Assembly: GCF_008807375.1 (NCBI RefSeq)
Contig: NZ_CP043311.1
Span: 1 to 64,000 of the forward strand
Length of the DNA stretch: 64,000 bases
From: Pseudomonas lalkuanensis
Lineage (GTDB): Bacteria > Pseudomonadota > Gammaproteobacteria > Pseudomonadales > Pseudomonadaceae
Reading direction: 5' to 3'
The translations under genes and the position numbers were made by a program. The notes under the pieces were generated by a model that saw only the letters and a list, made by a program, of their open reading frames with translations, was not told the DNA's origin and made no database searches. Of the stretch, positions 29,042 to 42,326 are shown piece after piece. How positions within the stretch are numbered: the stretch's first letter is position 1; every line of letters begins with the position of its first letter.

Positions 29042-30568
29042 TCAGAAGCGCCAGAAGGCAGGGCTGAGGAGGATCAGCAGGGAAAACACTTCCAGCCGGC
29101 CCAGCACCATGGCCAGGCTCAGCACCAGCTTGGCACTGTCGGGCAGGTTGGCATAGTGCAGGGCGGCGTCGCCCAGGGCGGGGCCGAGGTTGTTCATGCA
29201 GGAGGCCAGGGCGGAAAAGGCGGTCAGCTGGTCCAGGCCGAGCGCGAGCAGGACCAGCAGGAGCACGACGAAGGTCAGCAGGTAGATCGAGCAGAAGCCC
29301 CAGACCGATTCCATCACCCGGTCCGGGATGTGCCGGCGACCCAGCTTGACGCTGAACACGCCGTTGGGATGCAGCAGGCGCTGGAACTCCCTGATCCCCT
29401 GGCGATAGACCAGCAGGATGCGCATCACCTTCATGCCGCCGCCGGTGGAACCGGCGCAGGCGCCGATGAAGGTGGTGTAGAGCAGCAGGTACGGCAGCAG
29501 CGTCGGCCAGGTGCTGAAGTCGGCCAGGCCGAAGCCCGTGGTGGTGGCGATGGACACCACCATGAAGGCCGCATAACGCAGCGACTGCCAAGGCTGCTCG
29601 TAGTGCTGGTGGATCATCAGCGTGGTCGCGCAGATCAGGAACACCGCGAACAGCAGCAGGAGGTAGCTGCGGCACTCCGCGTCGCGCAGGTAATGCCGCA
29701 GGCTGCGGCTGCGCCAGGCGAGGAAGTGCAGGCCGAAATTGATCCCGGAGACGACCAGGAAGAACATGCAGATCAGCTCGATCAGCGGGCTGTCGAAGTA
29801 GCCGATGCTGGCGTCGTGGGTGGAGAAGCCACCGATGGCGATGGTCGAGAAGCTGTGGCCGATGGCGTCGAACAGGCTCATGCCGGCTGCCCAGTAGGCC
29901 AGGGCGCAGGCCAGGGTCAGCCCGCAGTAGAGCAGCCAGAGGGTCTTGGCGGTTTCGGCGATGCGTGGCGAGAGCTTCTGCTCCTTCAGCGGGCCGGGCA
30001 TTTCCGCCCGGTACAGCTGCATGCCGCCGATGCCGAGCATCGGCATGATGGCCACCGCCAGCACGATGATGCCCATGCCGCCGAACCATTGCAGCTGCTG
30101 ACGGTAGTAGAGGACCGCCCTGGGCAGCCGGTCGAGGCCGGTGAGCACGGTGGCGCCGGTGGTGCTGATGCCGGAGACGGACTCGAACAGCGCATCCACC
30201 GGCGTCATGCGCGGGTTGTCGATCAGCAGGAAGGGAATGCTGCCGAAGCTGCCGAGCACGATCCAGAACAGCGCGGTGATCAGGTAGCCGTCGCGGATCC
30301 GCAGCTCCTCGCGGGCGCCGCGCACCGGCAGCCAGGTGAGCAGGCCGGTGGCCAGGGTGATCAGCAGGGCGAGAAGGAATCCGGACCAGGCGCCTTCGCC
30401 GTAGTAGAGGTCGATCAGCAGCGGCGGCAGTTGGGTGCAGCTGAACAGCATCAGCAGCACGCCGAAGATGCGGCGGATGGCAGCGTGGCGAGGGGCGCAC
30501 GAGGCGGAAGGTGGCAGGGCGAAGGTTGTCGGGCGTTGTGAGCGATGCCGGGAACTGAGGCTGGACAT
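29042..30568 (-). CDS. trkH: Trk/Ktr potassium uptake channel subunit, TrkH family
   Basis: Integral membrane potassium transporter with the repeated M1-P-M2 architecture; P-loop filter segments include [30 protein letters not shown] and [11 protein letters not shown]. It has 508 residues from ATG 30568, slightly longer than usual (about 484); the first 30 residues are hydrophilic, so translation might start later. It works with TrkA, encoded 128 bp upstream on the same strand. In P. aeruginosa trkH is far from trkA, so this adjacency is a lineage difference. Confidence 0.9.
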   Translation of the reverse strand: MSSLSSRHRSQRPTTFALPPSASCAPRHAAIRRIFGVLLMLFSCTQLPPLLIDLYYGEGAWSGFLLALLITLATGLLTWLPVRGAREELRIRDGYLITALFWIVLGSFGSIPFLLIDNPRMTPVDALFESVSGISTTGATVLTGLDRLPRAVLYYRQQLQWFGGMGIIVLAVAIMPMLGIGGMQLYRAEMPGPLKEQKLSPRIAETAKTLWLLYCGLTLACALAYWAAGMSLFDAIGHSFSTIAIGGFSTHDASIGYFDSPLIELICMFFLVVSGINFGLHFLAWRSRSLRHYLRDAECRSYLLLLFAVFLICATTLMIHQHYEQPWQSLRYAAFMVVSIATTTGFGLADFSTWPTLLPYLLLYTTFIGACAGSTGGGMKVMRILLVYRQGIREFQRLLHPNGVFSVKLGRRHIPDRVMESVWGFCSIYLLTFVVLLLVLLALGLDQLTAFSALASCMNNLGPALGDAALHYANLPDSAKLVLSLAMVLGRLEVFSLLILLSPAFWRF

Positions 30569-30696
30569 GGACCGGGCGGGTTCGGAAATGCAGGGGGCCG
30601 AACCCTAACCCCGGGGCACGCAGGCCGGATGTAGGCTGAGGCCGAAATGGTCTGCGAATTATCCGCAAACCACTTCCGCACCTCGGCGCATCAGAC

Positions 30697-32070
30697 TCAG
30701 AAGAAGGTCAGTCCGACCTGGAACAGGCGCTCGGCGTCACGGATGTACTTCTTGTCCACGAGGAACAGGATCACGTGGTCACCGGATTCGATCACGGTGT
30801 CGTCGTGGGCGATCAGCACTTCCTCGTCGCGGATGATGGCGCCGATGGTGGTGCCTGGCGGCAGGGCGATGTCCTCGATCATCTTGCCCACCACCTTGCT
30901 CGACTTGGCGTCGCCGTGGGCGATGGCCTCGATGGCCTCGGCCGCGCCACGGCGCAGCGAGTGCACGCTGACGATATCGCCACGGCGTACGTGGGTCAGC
31001 AGGGTGCCGATGGTGGCCAGCTGCGGGCTGATGGCGATGTCGATGTCGCCGCCTTGCACCAGGTCCACGTAGGCCGGGTTGTTGATGATGGTCATCACCT
31101 TGCGCGCGCCAAGGCGCTTGGCCAGCAGCGAGGACATGATGTTGGCCTCGTCGTCGTTGGTCAGGGCGAGGAAGATGTCCGCGTCGCTGATGTTCTCCTC
31201 TACCAGCAGGTCGCGGTCGGAGGCGCTGCCCTGGAGCACGATGGTGCTGTCCAGGACTTCCGAGAGATGGCGGCAGCGCGCCGCATTCATCTCGATGATC
31301 TTCACCTGGTAACGGCTCTCGATGGCCTCGGCCAGGCGCTCACCGATATGGCCGCCGCCGGCGATCACCACGCGCTTGTAGCTGTCTTCCAGGCGGCGCA
31401 GCTCGCTCATCACGGCGCGGATGTGCGCCTTGGCGGCGATGAAGAAGACTTCGTCGTCGGCCTCGATCACCGTGTCGCCCTTGGGCAGGATCGGCCGGTT
31501 GCGGCGGAAGATGGCGGCCACGCGCGTATCCACGTTGGGCATGTGCTCGCGGATCTGGCGCAGCTCATGGCCCACCAGCGGGCCGCCGTAGTAAGCCTTG
31601 ACTCCCACCAGCTGGGCCTTGCCTTCGGCGAAGTCGATCACCTGCAGGGCACCGGGATACTCGATCAGGCGCTTGATGTAGTTGGTCACCACCTGCTCGG
31701 GGCTGATCAGTACATCCACCGGAATGGCTTCGTTGTCGAACAGGCCGGCGCGGGTCAGGTAGGCCGCTTCACGTACCCGGGCGATCTTGGTCGGGGTGTG
31801 GAAGAAGGTGTAGGCCACCTGGCAGGCGACCATGTTCACTTCGTCGCTATTGGTCACCGCCACCAGCATGTCGGCATCGTCGGCACCGGCCTGGCGCAGC
31901 ACGGTGGGAAAGGAACCGCGGCCCTGCACGGTTCGGATGTCGAGGCGATCACCGAGGTCGCGCAGGCGGTCGCCATCGGTGTCCACCACCGTGATGTCGT
32001 TGGCCTCGTCGGAAAGGTGTTCGGCGAGCGTACCGCCCACCTGGCCTGCACCGAGAATGATGATCTTCAC
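30697..32070 (-). CDS. trkA: Trk system potassium uptake regulatory protein TrkA
   Basis: Cytoplasmic NAD(H)-binding gate of the Trk K+ channel, 457 residues. Two tandem RCK units are present, each with a Rossmann motif: [17 protein letters not shown] at the N-terminus and [16 protein letters not shown] from about residue 235. Downstream of rsmB (11-bp gap) in the fmt-rsmB-trkA run. Confidence 0.97.
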   Translation of the reverse strand: MKIIILGAGQVGGTLAEHLSDEANDITVVDTDGDRLRDLGDRLDIRTVQGRGSFPTVLRQAGADDADMLVAVTNSDEVNMVACQVAYTFFHTPTKIARVREAAYLTRAGLFDNEAIPVDVLISPEQVVTNYIKRLIEYPGALQVIDFAEGKAQLVGVKAYYGGPLVGHELRQIREHMPNVDTRVAAIFRRNRPILPKGDTVIEADDEVFFIAAKAHIRAVMSELRRLEDSYKRVVIAGGGHIGERLAEAIESRYQVKIIEMNAARCRHLSEVLDSTIVLQGSASDRDLLVEENISDADIFLALTNDDEANIMSSLLAKRLGARKVMTIINNPAYVDLVQGGDIDIAISPQLATIGTLLTHVRRGDIVSVHSLRRGAAEAIEAIAHGDAKSSKVVGKMIEDIALPPGTTIGAIIRDEEVLIAHDDTVIESGDHVILFLVDKKYIRDAERLFQVGLTFF

Positions 32071-32081
32071 TGCTAGCTCCG

Positions 32082-33395
32082 TTAGCCGCGTGGCGAGGCG
32101 GCGATCTTGATCAGCTTGGCATAGTAGAAACCGTCATGGCCGTCTTCCTGTGCCAGCAACTGGCGGCCATGGGGTTGCTTCAGCCCGTAGGTGCCGGGGA
32201 TGTCCAGCTCCCGGGCGCCCGGCGTACGGGCAAGGAAGGCGGCGATGTTGTCGCTGTTCTCCCGGGGCAGCGTGGAACAGGTGGCGTAGAGCAGCACGCC
32301 GCCCACTTCCAGGGTCGGCCAGAGGGCGTCCAGCAGCTCGCCCTGGAGCTGGGCCAGGGCCGGGATGTCGTCTTCCTTGCGCGTCAGCTTGATGTCCGGG
32401 TGGCGGCGGATCACGCCGGTGGCCGAGCAGGGCGCGTCCAGCAGGATGCGCTGGAACGGCTTGCCGTCCCACCAACCGGCGGTGTCGCGGCCGTCGGCGG
32501 CGATCAGCCGGGCGTCCAGGCCGAGGCGGTCGAGGTTCTCGCGCACTCGCACCAGGCGGCTTTCTTCCAGGTCCACGGCCACCACTTCGGCGAGGCCCGC
32601 TTCGGCCTCCAGCAGGTGGCAGGTCTTGCCGCCGGGGGCGCAGCAGGCGTCCAGCACCCGCTGTCCGGGGGCCAGCTCAAGCAGGTCGGCCGCCAGTTGC
32701 GCGGCTTCGTCCTGCACGCTGACGCGGCCTTCGGCGAAGCCGGGCAGGGTCTTCACATCGCGCGCTTCCGCAAGGCGAATGCCGTCTCGGCTGAAGGCGC
32801 AGGGTTCGGCGGCGATGCCGGCGTGCGCCAGTTCGGCCAGGTAGGTGTCGCGGCTGCCGTGGCGGCGATTGACCCGGAGAATCAGCGGCGGATGGGCATT
32901 GTTCGCCGCGCAGACCGCCTCCCAGTGCTCCGGCCAGGCGGCCTTGAGGGCCTTCTGCAACCAGCGCGGGTGGGCGGTGCGTGCCGCCGGATCGCGTTCG
33001 AGCTCGGCGAAGATCGCTTCGCCCTGGCGCTGGGCATTGCGCAGCACGGCATTGAGCAGGCCCTTGGCCCAGGGTTTCTTCAGCTTGTCCGCGCAGCCGA
33101 CGGTTTCACCGATGGCTGCGTGGGCGGGGATGCGGGTATGGAAGAGCTGGTAGAGGCCGACCAGCAGCAGCGCCTCCACGTCCTTGTCGGCGGTCTTGAA
33201 GGGCTTCTGCAGCAGGCGCTCGGCCAGTGCGGCGAGGCGCGGCTGCCAGCGGGCGGCACCGAAGGCGAGGTCCTGGGCCAGGGCGCGATCGCGAGGCTCC
33301 ACCTTGTCCAGTTGCGCTGGCAGGCTGCCGCCGAGGGACGCCTTGCCGGAAAGCACCGCGGCGAGGGCTCGGGCGGCGGCGAGACGTGGATTCAT
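32082..33395 (-). CDS. rsmB: 16S rRNA (cytosine(967)-C5)-methyltransferase
   Basis: RsmB methylates C967 of 16S rRNA. The 437-residue protein has the NusB-like RNA-binding N-terminal domain (about 1-140), the SAM motif [17 protein letters not shown], the motif IV cysteine in LDAPCSATG and the catalytic cysteine in [11 protein letters not shown]. It overlaps fmt by 4 bp. Confidence 0.96.
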   Translation of the reverse strand: MNPRLAAARALAAVLSGKASLGGSLPAQLDKVEPRDRALAQDLAFGAARWQPRLAALAERLLQKPFKTADKDVEALLLVGLYQLFHTRIPAHAAIGETVGCADKLKKPWAKGLLNAVLRNAQRQGEAIFAELERDPAARTAHPRWLQKALKAAWPEHWEAVCAANNAHPPLILRVNRRHGSRDTYLAELAHAGIAAEPCAFSRDGIRLAEARDVKTLPGFAEGRVSVQDEAAQLAADLLELAPGQRVLDACCAPGGKTCHLLEAEAGLAEVVAVDLEESRLVRVRENLDRLGLDARLIAADGRDTAGWWDGKPFQRILLDAPCSATGVIRRHPDIKLTRKEDDIPALAQLQGELLDALWPTLEVGGVLLYATCSTLPRENSDNIAAFLARTPGARELDIPGTYGLKQPHGRQLLAQEDGHDGFYYAKLIKIAASPRG

Positions 33396-34336
33396 GCGCC
33401 CAGCACCTTGCCCACGGCGAACTGCTCGCGACGGCTATTGAAGAGGTCGGCGAAGTTCAGCGGCTTGCCACCGGGCAATTGCAGGCGGGTCAGGCGCAGG
33501 GCGCCGTCGCCACAGGCCACGGTCAGCCCGTCCTTGCTGGCGGCCAGTATCTGGCCGGGCGCGCCCTTGCCTTCGCCCAGGGTGGCGGCGAGCACCTTCA
33601 GCGGCTCGCCGTCGAGGGCGCTGTGGCAGATGGGCCAGGGGTTGAAGGCGCGTACCAGGCGTTCCAGCTCCACCGCCGAGCGGCTCCAGTCGAGGCGCGC
33701 CTCATCCTTGTTCAGCTTGTGGGCGTAGTTGGCCAGGGCGTCGTCCTGCACTTCGCCTTTCAAGGTACCGGCGGCGAGACCTTCGATGGCCTCCAGCACG
33801 GCCTTCGGACCCAATTGCGCGAGGCGGTCGTGCAGGCTGCCGCCAGTGTCATCCGCACTGATCCGGGTGGTGACCTTGAGCAGCATAGGTCCGGTATCGA
33901 GGCCGGCCTCCATCTGCATCACGGTGACGCCGCTTTCCGCGTCTCCGGCTTGCACCGCGCGCTGGATCGGCGCCGCGCCGCGCCAACGCGGGAGCAGCGA
34001 GGCATGGCTGTTGATGCAGCCGAGACGCGGGGTGTCGAGCACCACCTGCGGCAGGATCAGGCCGTAGGCGACTACCACCATCAGGTCGGCGCCAAGGGCC
34101 TTGAGCTCGGCCTGGGCGGCCGGATCACGCAGGGTCGGCGGTTGCAGCACCGCAATGCCGTGTTCGACCGCCAGTTGCTTGACCGGGCTCGGCATCAGCT
34201 TCTGGCCGCGACCGGCCGGGCGGTCCGGCTGGGTGTAGACGGCGATGACCTGGTGGCGGGAATCCAGCAGGGCCTTGAGGTGCTCGGCGGCGAACTCGGG
34301 GGTGCCGGCGAAGACGAGGCGCAATGGCTCGGTCAT
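33392..34336 (-). CDS. fmt: Methionyl-tRNA formyltransferase
   Basis: Formylates initiator Met-tRNA with 10-formyl-tetrahydrofolate. The 314-residue protein contains the catalytic region [19 protein letters not shown] (N, H and downstream D) and the C-terminal OB-like tRNA-binding domain. Transcribed toward rsmB with a 4-bp overlap. A rho-independent terminator separates it from def, so fmt-rsmB-trkA may use its own promoter. Confidence 0.96.
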   Translation of the reverse strand: MTEPLRLVFAGTPEFAAEHLKALLDSRHQVIAVYTQPDRPAGRGQKLMPSPVKQLAVEHGIAVLQPPTLRDPAAQAELKALGADLMVVVAYGLILPQVVLDTPRLGCINSHASLLPRWRGAAPIQRAVQAGDAESGVTVMQMEAGLDTGPMLLKVTTRISADDTGGSLHDRLAQLGPKAVLEAIEGLAAGTLKGEVQDDALANYAHKLNKDEARLDWSRSAVELERLVRAFNPWPICHSALDGEPLKVLAATLGEGKGAPGQILAASKDGLTVACGDGALRLTRLQLPGGKPLNFADLFNSRREQFAVGKVLGA

Positions 34337-34354
34337 GGGGAAGTCACCAAAAAG

Positions 34355-34380
34355 AAAAGGCTTGCCGGGGCAAGCCTTTG
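34355..34380 (-). terminator. Rho-independent terminator between def and fmt
   Basis: AAAGGCTTG / CAAGCCTTT stem (34356-34364 / 34371-34379), followed on the minus strand by TTTCTTTTTGG. It would end the def transcript before fmt. Confidence 0.85.
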
Positions 34381-34391
34381 GGATCGGGGAA

Positions 34392-34898
34392 TCAAGCCTG
34401 CTGGCGGTGCTGCTTTTCCAGCTTCTTCTTGATTCGGTCGCGCTTGAGGGACGACAGGTAGTCGACGAAGAGCTTGCCGTTGAGGTGGTCGCACTCGTGC
34501 TGGATGCACACGGCCAACAGGCCTTCGGCGATCAGTTCATAGGGCTGGCCGTCGCGGTCCAGGGCCTTGATCTTCACCTTCTGCGGGCGATCGACGTTCT
34601 CATAGAAGCCCGGAACCGACAGACAGCCTTCCTGATACTGGTCCATCTGGTCGGTCAGGGACTCGAACTCGGGGTTGATGAAGACCCGTGGCTCGGATTT
34701 GTCTTCCGACAGGTCCATCACCACCACACGTTTGTGGACGTTCACCTGGGTGGCGGCCAAGCCGATACCGGGAGCGTCGTACATGGTTTCGAACATGTCG
34801 TCGATCAGCTTGCGGATGGAGTCGTCGACCACCTCCACCGGTTTGGCGATGGTGCGCAACCGCGGATCGGGGAATTCGAGAATGTTCAGAATCGCCAT
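34392..34898 (-). CDS. def: Peptide deformylase
   Basis: Iron/zinc metalloenzyme that removes the formyl group from nascent proteins. The 168-residue protein has all three motifs: [17 protein letters not shown] and the metal-binding HECDH. Start ATG 34898 ([15 protein letters not shown]); the open frame upstream is not family-like. Divergent from tsaP. Confidence 0.96.
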   Translation of the reverse strand: MAILNILEFPDPRLRTIAKPVEVVDDSIRKLIDDMFETMYDAPGIGLAATQVNVHKRVVVMDLSEDKSEPRVFINPEFESLTDQMDQYQEGCLSVPGFYENVDRPQKVKIKALDRDGQPYELIAEGLLAVCIQHECDHLNGKLFVDYLSSLKRDRIKKKLEKQHRQQA

Positions 34899-35039
34899 AT
34901 GCGTTTGTGATGCACTTGTGGAATAAGTTGAAAATCCGCTGCTAAGATGGTGCGCAGCATCGAAAAACGGCTGCAGAGCCCGGTTGGGGCGGCTCTCAGG
35001 GCGTTTCATGTGAATGAACATAATAAAGGGATTCACCGC

Positions 35040-36065
35040 ATGAGGAAATCACTACTCGCCCTGCTGCTCCTGGCCGCCAGTGGCCTGACCCAGGCTGCGG
35101 TGGAACTCAAGGAAGGGCACCCCGAGCGCTATACCGTCGTCAAGGGCGATACGCTCTGGGATATCTCGGGCAAGTTCCTTAGCCAGCCGTGGAAATGGCC
35201 GGAGATCTGGCACGCCAACCCGCAGATCGAGAACCCGCATCTTATCTACCCCGGCGATGTGCTCAGCCTGGTCTACGTCGATGGCCAACCACGCCTGATG
35301 CTGAACCGCGGCGCGTCCCGCGGCACCATCAAGCTGTCGCCCACCGTGCGCAGCACGCCGATGGCCGAAGCCATCCCGGCCATTCCGCTGGAAGCCATCA
35401 ACGCCTTCCTGCTGAGCAACCGCATCATCGACGATCCCAAGGAGTTCGAGGGCGCGCCCTACGTTGTCGCCGGCAACGCCGAACGCGTGGTCAGCGGCGC
35501 CGGTGACCGCGTCTATGCCCGTGGCAACTTCTCCCAGGAGCAGCCGGCCTACGGCATCTTCCGCCAGGGCAAGACCTACCTGGATCCGGAAACCAAGGAG
35601 TTCCTCGGCATCAACGCCGACGACATCGGTGGCGGCGAAATGGTCGCCGACGAGGGTGATATCGGTACCCTGCAGCTGACCCGCTCCACCCAGGAAGTCC
35701 GCCTGGGCGACCGCCTGTTCCCCACCGAGGAACGCGCGATCAACTCCACCTTCATGCCCAGCGCGCCGGATCGCGACATCAGCGGCGTGATCCTCGATGT
35801 ACCGCGCGGCGTGACCCAGATCGGCCAGTTCGATGTGGTGACGATCAACAAGGGCAAGCGCGACGGCCTGGTGGAAGGCAACGTGCTGGCGGTCTACAAG
35901 ACCGGCGAAACTGTCCGTGACCGCATCACCGACGAGTTCATCAAGGTCCCGGACGAGCGCGCCGGCCTGCTGATGGTGTTCCGCACCTACGACAAGCTCA
36001 GCTACGGCCTGGTACTCGCCGCTACCCGTCAGCTGGCGGTGCTGGACAAGGTACACAACCCGTAA
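35040..36065 (+). CDS. tsaP: LysM domain protein TsaP (type IV pilus secretin-associated, PA0020-like)
   Basis: A 341-residue exported protein. It has a signal peptide ([19 protein letters not shown]), a LysM peptidoglycan-binding domain (about 30-80, [17 protein letters not shown]) and a C-terminal FlgT-like domain. TsaP anchors the PilQ secretin in several bacteria, though in P. aeruginosa its loss has little effect. Start ATG 35040 follows AAAGGG. A terminator comes right after. Confidence 0.9.
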   Translation: MRKSLLALLLLAASGLTQAAVELKEGHPERYTVVKGDTLWDISGKFLSQPWKWPEIWHANPQIENPHLIYPGDVLSLVYVDGQPRLMLNRGASRGTIKLSPTVRSTPMAEAIPAIPLEAINAFLLSNRIIDDPKEFEGAPYVVAGNAERVVSGAGDRVYARGNFSQEQPAYGIFRQGKTYLDPETKEFLGINADDIGGGEMVADEGDIGTLQLTRSTQEVRLGDRLFPTEERAINSTFMPSAPDRDISGVILDVPRGVTQIGQFDVVTINKGKRDGLVEGNVLAVYKTGETVRDRITDEFIKVPDERAGLLMVFRTYDKLSYGLVLAATRQLAVLDKVHNP

Positions 36066-36074
36066 CACCTCCAG

Positions 36075-36100
36075 GCCCCCGCCATGCGGGGGCTTGTTGT
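36075..36100 (+). terminator. Rho-independent terminator after tsaP
   Basis: GCCCCCGC / GCGGGGGC stem (36075-36082 / 36086-36093) with a CAT loop, followed by TTGTTGT. Confidence 0.85.
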
Positions 36101-36148
36101 ATTGATGGCGGTTCTGCCGCGATTGCGGCGCGATCAAGGACCGATCGA

Positions 36149-37243
36149 ATGCCATCAATCTCCCCTGCCGAGCTGGATGCTCGCCTTCGTCTGCATCACC
36201 TCCCCGAACTTGGCCCCGCGCGTTTCCGTCGCCTGATCGAAGCCTTTGGTTCCGCCTCCGCAGCCCTCAGCGCTCCGGCCTCTGCCTGGCGATCGCTGGG
36301 CATGCCGGAAGCCTCAGCCGCCCCACGACGTAGCCCGGAGATCCGTGATGCGGCCGCCCGCGCCCTGGCCTGGCAGGAGCGCCCCGGCCACCAGTTGCTG
36401 TGCTGGGACTCTCCCGACTACCCCGCCCTGCTGGCCGAACTCGGCAATGCGCCGCCGCTGCTGTATGTCGCCGGTGATGCAACCCTGCTTGAGCGTCCGC
36501 AACTGGCCATGGTCGGCAGCCGCCGCGCTTCGGTGGCCGGCCTGGATACCGCTCGCGCCTTTGCCCGCAGCCTGGCCGGTGGTGGTTTCGTCATCACCAG
36601 CGGCCTGGCCCTGGGCATCGATGGCGCTGCCCATCTGGGCGCACTGGAGGTCGAGGGCGCGACAGTGGCGGTGCTCGGCACCGGTCTCGAGCGCGTCTAT
36701 CCCGATCGCCACCGAGGCCTGGCAGCGCGCATCGTCGACGAAGGCGGCGCACTGGTGTCCGAACTGCCGCTGGAATGTCCGCCCCAGCCGGCCAACTTTC
36801 CACGACGCAATCGCATCATCAGTGGGCTGTCCCTCGGTGTCCTGGTGGTGGAAGCCAGCCCCTCCAGCGGTTCGCTGATCACCGCGCGCCTGGCCGCCGA
36901 GCAGGGGCGCGAGGTCTACGCCATACCCGGCTCCATCCACCATCCCGGCGCCCGTGGCTGTCACCAGCTGATTCGCGAAGGAGCGGCTCTGGTGGAGAAG
37001 GTCGAAGACATTCTCGAAGCGCTGCGCGGCTGGCAGGCGGTGGCGTCCGAACCGCGAATCGAGGCGCCCCTCCAGGAGGCACATCCGCTGCTCGATCTGT
37101 TGCGTGCGGCGCCCTACAGCAGCGAAGGCCTGGCCCTTGCCAGCGGCTGGGAACTGCCGCGCGTGCTCGCCGAACTCACCGACCTGGAGCTGATGGGCCG
37201 CGTCGCCCGTGAGGCGGGCTGCTGGGTGCATCGCCAAGGTTGA
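36149..37243 (+). CDS. dprA: DNA processing protein DprA
   Basis: DprA protects incoming single-stranded DNA and loads RecA in natural transformation. The 364-residue protein has an N-terminal helical SAM-like region, the Rossmann-like domain with [30 protein letters not shown] and [12 protein letters not shown], and a C-terminal winged helix ([19 protein letters not shown]). It precedes tsaC by 41 bp. Confidence 0.95.
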   Translation: MPSISPAELDARLRLHHLPELGPARFRRLIEAFGSASAALSAPASAWRSLGMPEASAAPRRSPEIRDAAARALAWQERPGHQLLCWDSPDYPALLAELGNAPPLLYVAGDATLLERPQLAMVGSRRASVAGLDTARAFARSLAGGGFVITSGLALGIDGAAHLGALEVEGATVAVLGTGLERVYPDRHRGLAARIVDEGGALVSELPLECPPQPANFPRRNRIISGLSLGVLVVEASPSSGSLITARLAAEQGREVYAIPGSIHHPGARGCHQLIREGAALVEKVEDILEALRGWQAVASEPRIEAPLQEAHPLLDLLRAAPYSSEGLALASGWELPRVLAELTDLELMGRVAREAGCWVHRQG

Positions 37244-37284
37244 GCCCTGTACACTCTGGCGATCCAGTATTGCGGGAGCGGGTG

Positions 37285-37839
37285 ATGGTAAGCAGTTGGC
37301 GTGTGCAGCAAGTGGCGCGGATCGTGCGTGAAGGCGGGGTTATCGCCTATCCCACCGAGGCGGTCTGGGGCCTGGGTTGCGACCCCTGGAACGAGGACGC
37401 AGTCTATCGCCTGCTGGCGCTCAAGGAGCGTCCCGTGGAGAAGGGCGTGATCCTGGTGGCGGACAACATCCGCCAGTTCGACTTCCTCCTCGAGGGCCTC
37501 CCGGACGCCTGGATAGACAAGCTCGCCAGCACCTGGCCGGGCCCCAACACCTGGCTGGTGCCGCACCAGGACCTGCTGCCGGAGTGGATCACAGGCCGGC
37601 ACGATAGCGTCGCCCTGCGCGTCAGCGACCATCCGCTGGTGCGTGACCTGTGCGCCCTAACCGGGCCGCTGGTTTCCACCTCCGCCAACCCGTCGGGCCG
37701 TCCGGCCGCGTACTCGCGACTGCGCGTCCAGCAGTACTTTGGTTATGAGCTGGACGCAGTGCTGGGGGGCGCCCTCGGTGGACGACGCAACCCCAGCGTG
37801 ATTCGCGACCTGGCCAGCGGGCGCGTCCTCAGGGGATAA
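37285..37839 (+). CDS. tsaC: Threonylcarbamoyl-AMP synthase
   Basis: Makes threonylcarbamoyl-AMP for the tRNA t6A37 modification. The 184-residue YrdC/Sua5 domain protein has [12 protein letters not shown] and [12 protein letters not shown]. Start ATG 37285 ([14 protein letters not shown]) is preceded by GGGAG; a longer frame from 37240 lacks a site. Its 3' end overlaps that of qor by 11 bp on the opposite strand. Confidence 0.95.
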   Translation: MVSSWRVQQVARIVREGGVIAYPTEAVWGLGCDPWNEDAVYRLLALKERPVEKGVILVADNIRQFDFLLEGLPDAWIDKLASTWPGPNTWLVPHQDLLPEWITGRHDSVALRVSDHPLVRDLCALTGPLVSTSANPSGRPAAYSRLRVQQYFGYELDAVLGGALGGRRNPSVIRDLASGRVLRG

Positions 37840-38806
37840 GCACGGTCGAGCCGGTGGTCTGGCGGCTGGCCAGGGCGGTGTGTGCCTTGGCAGCGTCGGC
37901 CAGGGCGAAGCGCTGGTTCACCTCCACCTTGATGCGGCCGTCGGCGATCAGCCCGAACAGCTCATCGGCCATGGCCTGCAGGCGTTCCGGCGTGTTGGCG
38001 TAGCCAAACAGCGTCGGCCGGGTGACGAAGAGCGAGCCCTTCTGCGCCAGGATGCCCAGGTTCACCCCGGTCACCGGCCCCGAGGCGTTGCCGAAACTGA
38101 CCATCAGGCCGCGCGGCGCCACGCAGTCCAGCGAGATCTCCCAGGTGTCCTTGCCTACCGAGTCATAGACCACCGGGCACTTGGCGCCGTTGGTGAGCTC
38201 CAGCACCCTTTGCGCCACGTTCTCATGGCTGTAGTCGATGGTCGCCCAGGCTCCGTTGGCCTTGGCCTGCGCGGCCTTTTCCGCCGAGCTGACGGTGCCG
38301 ATCAGCTTCACGCCAAGGGCGCGGGCCCACTGACAGGCAATCAGCCCCACACCGCCGGCGGCGGCGTGGAAGAGAATGGTTTCGCCACCCTGCAGCGGGA
38401 AGGTCTGGCGCAGCAGGTACTGCACGGTCAGGCCCTTGAGCATTACCGCCGCAGCCTGTTCGAAGCTGATGCTGTCGGGCAGGCGCACCAGCTTGTCCGC
38501 CGGCAGCACGTGTAATTCGCTGTAGGCGCCCAGCGGCCCCGTGGCGTAGGCGACGCGATCACCCACCTTGAACTGGGTCACCGCGCTGCCCACCGCCTCC
38601 ACCTCGCCGGCGCCTTCGGTGCCGAGACTGGTGGGGAAGTTCGGCGCCGGGTAGAGGCCGCTGCGGTAGTAGGTGTCGATGAAGTTCAGGCCGATGGCGC
38701 GGTTGCGCACGCGCACTTCATGCGGCCCCGGCTCCGCCGGCTGGTAGTCCGCGAACTCGAGGACTTCCGGACCGCCGTAGGCGGAGAACTGGATGCGTTT
38801 GGCCAT
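37829..38806 (-). CDS. qor: NADPH:quinone oxidoreductase (zeta-crystallin-like)
   Basis: Medium-chain dehydrogenase family, 325 residues, without the catalytic zinc ligands. The cofactor motif [18 protein letters not shown] is present. It reduces quinones with NADPH. Tail-to-tail with tsaC (11-bp overlap) and divergent from hemF; corresponds to PA0023. Confidence 0.93.
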   Translation of the reverse strand: MAKRIQFSAYGGPEVLEFADYQPAEPGPHEVRVRNRAIGLNFIDTYYRSGLYPAPNFPTSLGTEGAGEVEAVGSAVTQFKVGDRVAYATGPLGAYSELHVLPADKLVRLPDSISFEQAAAVMLKGLTVQYLLRQTFPLQGGETILFHAAAGGVGLIACQWARALGVKLIGTVSSAEKAAQAKANGAWATIDYSHENVAQRVLELTNGAKCPVVYDSVGKDTWEISLDCVAPRGLMVSFGNASGPVTGVNLGILAQKGSLFVTRPTLFGYANTPERLQAMADELFGLIADGRIKVEVNQRFALADAAKAHTALASRQTTGSTVLIP

Positions 38807-38850
38807 GCTTTCAACCTCCTGGTCGGAAAGCCCCCATCCAACGCCTCGCC

Positions 38851-40686
<1,836 letters not shown>

Positions 40687-40690
40687 GCTG

Positions 40691-40728
40691 GTGGGCGCGA
40701 ATTCATTCGCGAATGAATTCGCGCCCAC
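40691..40728. repeat. REP element: perfect 38-bp palindrome
   Basis: Two 19-base arms, GTGGGCGCGAATTCATTCG and its exact complement, abut with no loop. It follows the aroE stop by 4 bp and separates aroE from the convergent sulP gene, so it could also end transcription both ways. Confidence 0.8.
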
Positions 40729-40746
40729 AGTAAACCCGCGATCCTG

Positions 40747-42306
40747 CTATCCCTCGATCACCAACCGACTGCCCTCGCCCTCCAGCTTGCGCAACTCCCG
40801 CGCCACCTGCGGCCGGGCGCGGCGGAGCACCAGGCTGCGCCCTTCCCCGCCCAGACGCCGCGCTTCCTCGTGAAGCATGCTCACCCCGGCGTAGTCGATG
40901 AAATTCACATGGTGTGCATCCAGCACCAGGCACCCGGCGCGGCTGCGCTGGATCAGCTTCTGCAGGTACGGGCAGGCGCCGAAGAAAATCGACCCTTCGA
41001 TGCGCAGGACCTCGGCATCCTCTTCCTTCGCCTGCAGTACCCGTGGCTGCGAGGTGCGCTTGAGGTAGAAGAACAGCGACGCCAGCACCCCCGCGTAGAT
41101 GGCGGTCTGTAGCTCCAGCAACAGGGTGGCGATGCAGGTCAGCGCCATCACCACGAACTCCGCCCGGCTGACCCGCCAGAGCTGGCGCACGCTGCGCCCA
41201 TCCAGCAGGCCCCAGCAGATGAGCAGGATGCTCGCCGCCATGGCGGGCAGCGGAATGTGGGCGATCAGGCTCGCCCCCAGCAGGGCGAACAGCGCCACCC
41301 AGAGCGCCGAGAACACACCTGACAGGGGCGACTGCGCCCCGGCCTGGAGATTCAGCCCGGAACGGGTGAAAGAGCCGGCCGAGAGGTAGCCGGAAAACCA
41401 GGCACCGATCAGATTGGACAGGCCCTGGCCACGGCATTCCTGGTCCGCATCCAGCATCTGGCGCGACTGGCAGGCCAGTGCACGGGCAATGGACAGGCTG
41501 GTGACCAGGCCGAGCAGCCCGCAGGCGACCGCCGAGGGCAGCAGGCGCAGAATGTCCTCGGCATCGAAGCGGATCGAGGCCAGCGGCGGCAGGCTTCCGC
41601 TGAAGGGCTGCACCAGCGGGACACCGGCGAAGGTGCCGGGCAGTGCCAGAACCAGCAGGCTGCCGCCGATGATGCCGATCAGCAGGGCCGGCATGCGTGG
41701 CCACAGGCTGCGCACCAGGATCGACAGCCCCAGGGTGAAGGCCGCCACCACCGGTGACGGCCAGTGCACTTCACGCACATGCCGCGCCAGCTCAAGTGCG
41801 CTTTGCCAGGCCGTTGCGCGCCCCTCCAGATGGGGCAGGCCCAACAGGTTCGGCACCTGGCCGAGGGCGATCACCAGCGCCGCGCCCAGGGTGAAACCGA
41901 GCACCACCGATTGCGAGACGAAGTTGGCCAGCGAGCCGAAGCGCAGGGCACCCAGCAGCCACTGGAATGCCCCGGCGAGGAAGGTCAGCAGCAGCACCAG
42001 GCCGACGTAGTCCTGGGTCCCCGGCAGGGCCAGCGGGCTGACGCTGGCGAAGAGCACCACCGAGATGGCCGCCGTCGGCCCGCAGATGAGGTGCCGCGAC
42101 GATCCCCAGAGGCAGGCGATGATGACCGGAACGACGGCCGCATAGAGCCCGTACTCCGCCGGCAACCCGGCGATCAGTGCATAGGCGATGGACTGGGGCA
42201 GGGCGAGGATGGCGCCGGTCAGGCCCACCAGCGCGTCGTGGCCGAGGCCGCGTGGACGGATGGCGGGCAGCCAGGTGAGGAAGGGGAAGAAGATGGATGG
42301 GCGCAT
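40747..42306 (-). CDS. SulP family anion (sulfate/bicarbonate) transporter with STAS domain
   Basis: A 519-residue inner-membrane protein with about 10-14 hydrophobic segments (conserved GLTGAILALPQSIAYALIAGLP and GPTAAISVVLFASVSP), then a cytoplasmic STAS domain from about residue 420 (LRIEGSIFFGACPYLQ; DAHHVNFIDYAG). It corresponds to PA0029. Next to choline sulfatase it may move the sulfate released, but SulP proteins also carry bicarbonate or organic acids. Confidence 0.88.
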   Translation of the reverse strand: MRPSIFFPFLTWLPAIRPRGLGHDALVGLTGAILALPQSIAYALIAGLPAEYGLYAAVVPVIIACLWGSSRHLICGPTAAISVVLFASVSPLALPGTQDYVGLVLLLTFLAGAFQWLLGALRFGSLANFVSQSVVLGFTLGAALVIALGQVPNLLGLPHLEGRATAWQSALELARHVREVHWPSPVVAAFTLGLSILVRSLWPRMPALLIGIIGGSLLVLALPGTFAGVPLVQPFSGSLPPLASIRFDAEDILRLLPSAVACGLLGLVTSLSIARALACQSRQMLDADQECRGQGLSNLIGAWFSGYLSAGSFTRSGLNLQAGAQSPLSGVFSALWVALFALLGASLIAHIPLPAMAASILLICWGLLDGRSVRQLWRVSRAEFVVMALTCIATLLLELQTAIYAGVLASLFFYLKRTSQPRVLQAKEEDAEVLRIEGSIFFGACPYLQKLIQRSRAGCLVLDAHHVNFIDYAGVSMLHEEARRLGGEGRSLVLRRARPQVARELRKLEGEGSRLVIEG

Positions 42307-42326
42307 GTGGGATTCGCCGTCTGCTT

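Noticed and set aside
35205..35225. TGGCACG-containing sequence inside tsaP resembling a sigma-54 promoter
   Set aside because: GG-GC spacing is 11 bp and it lies inside coding sequence.
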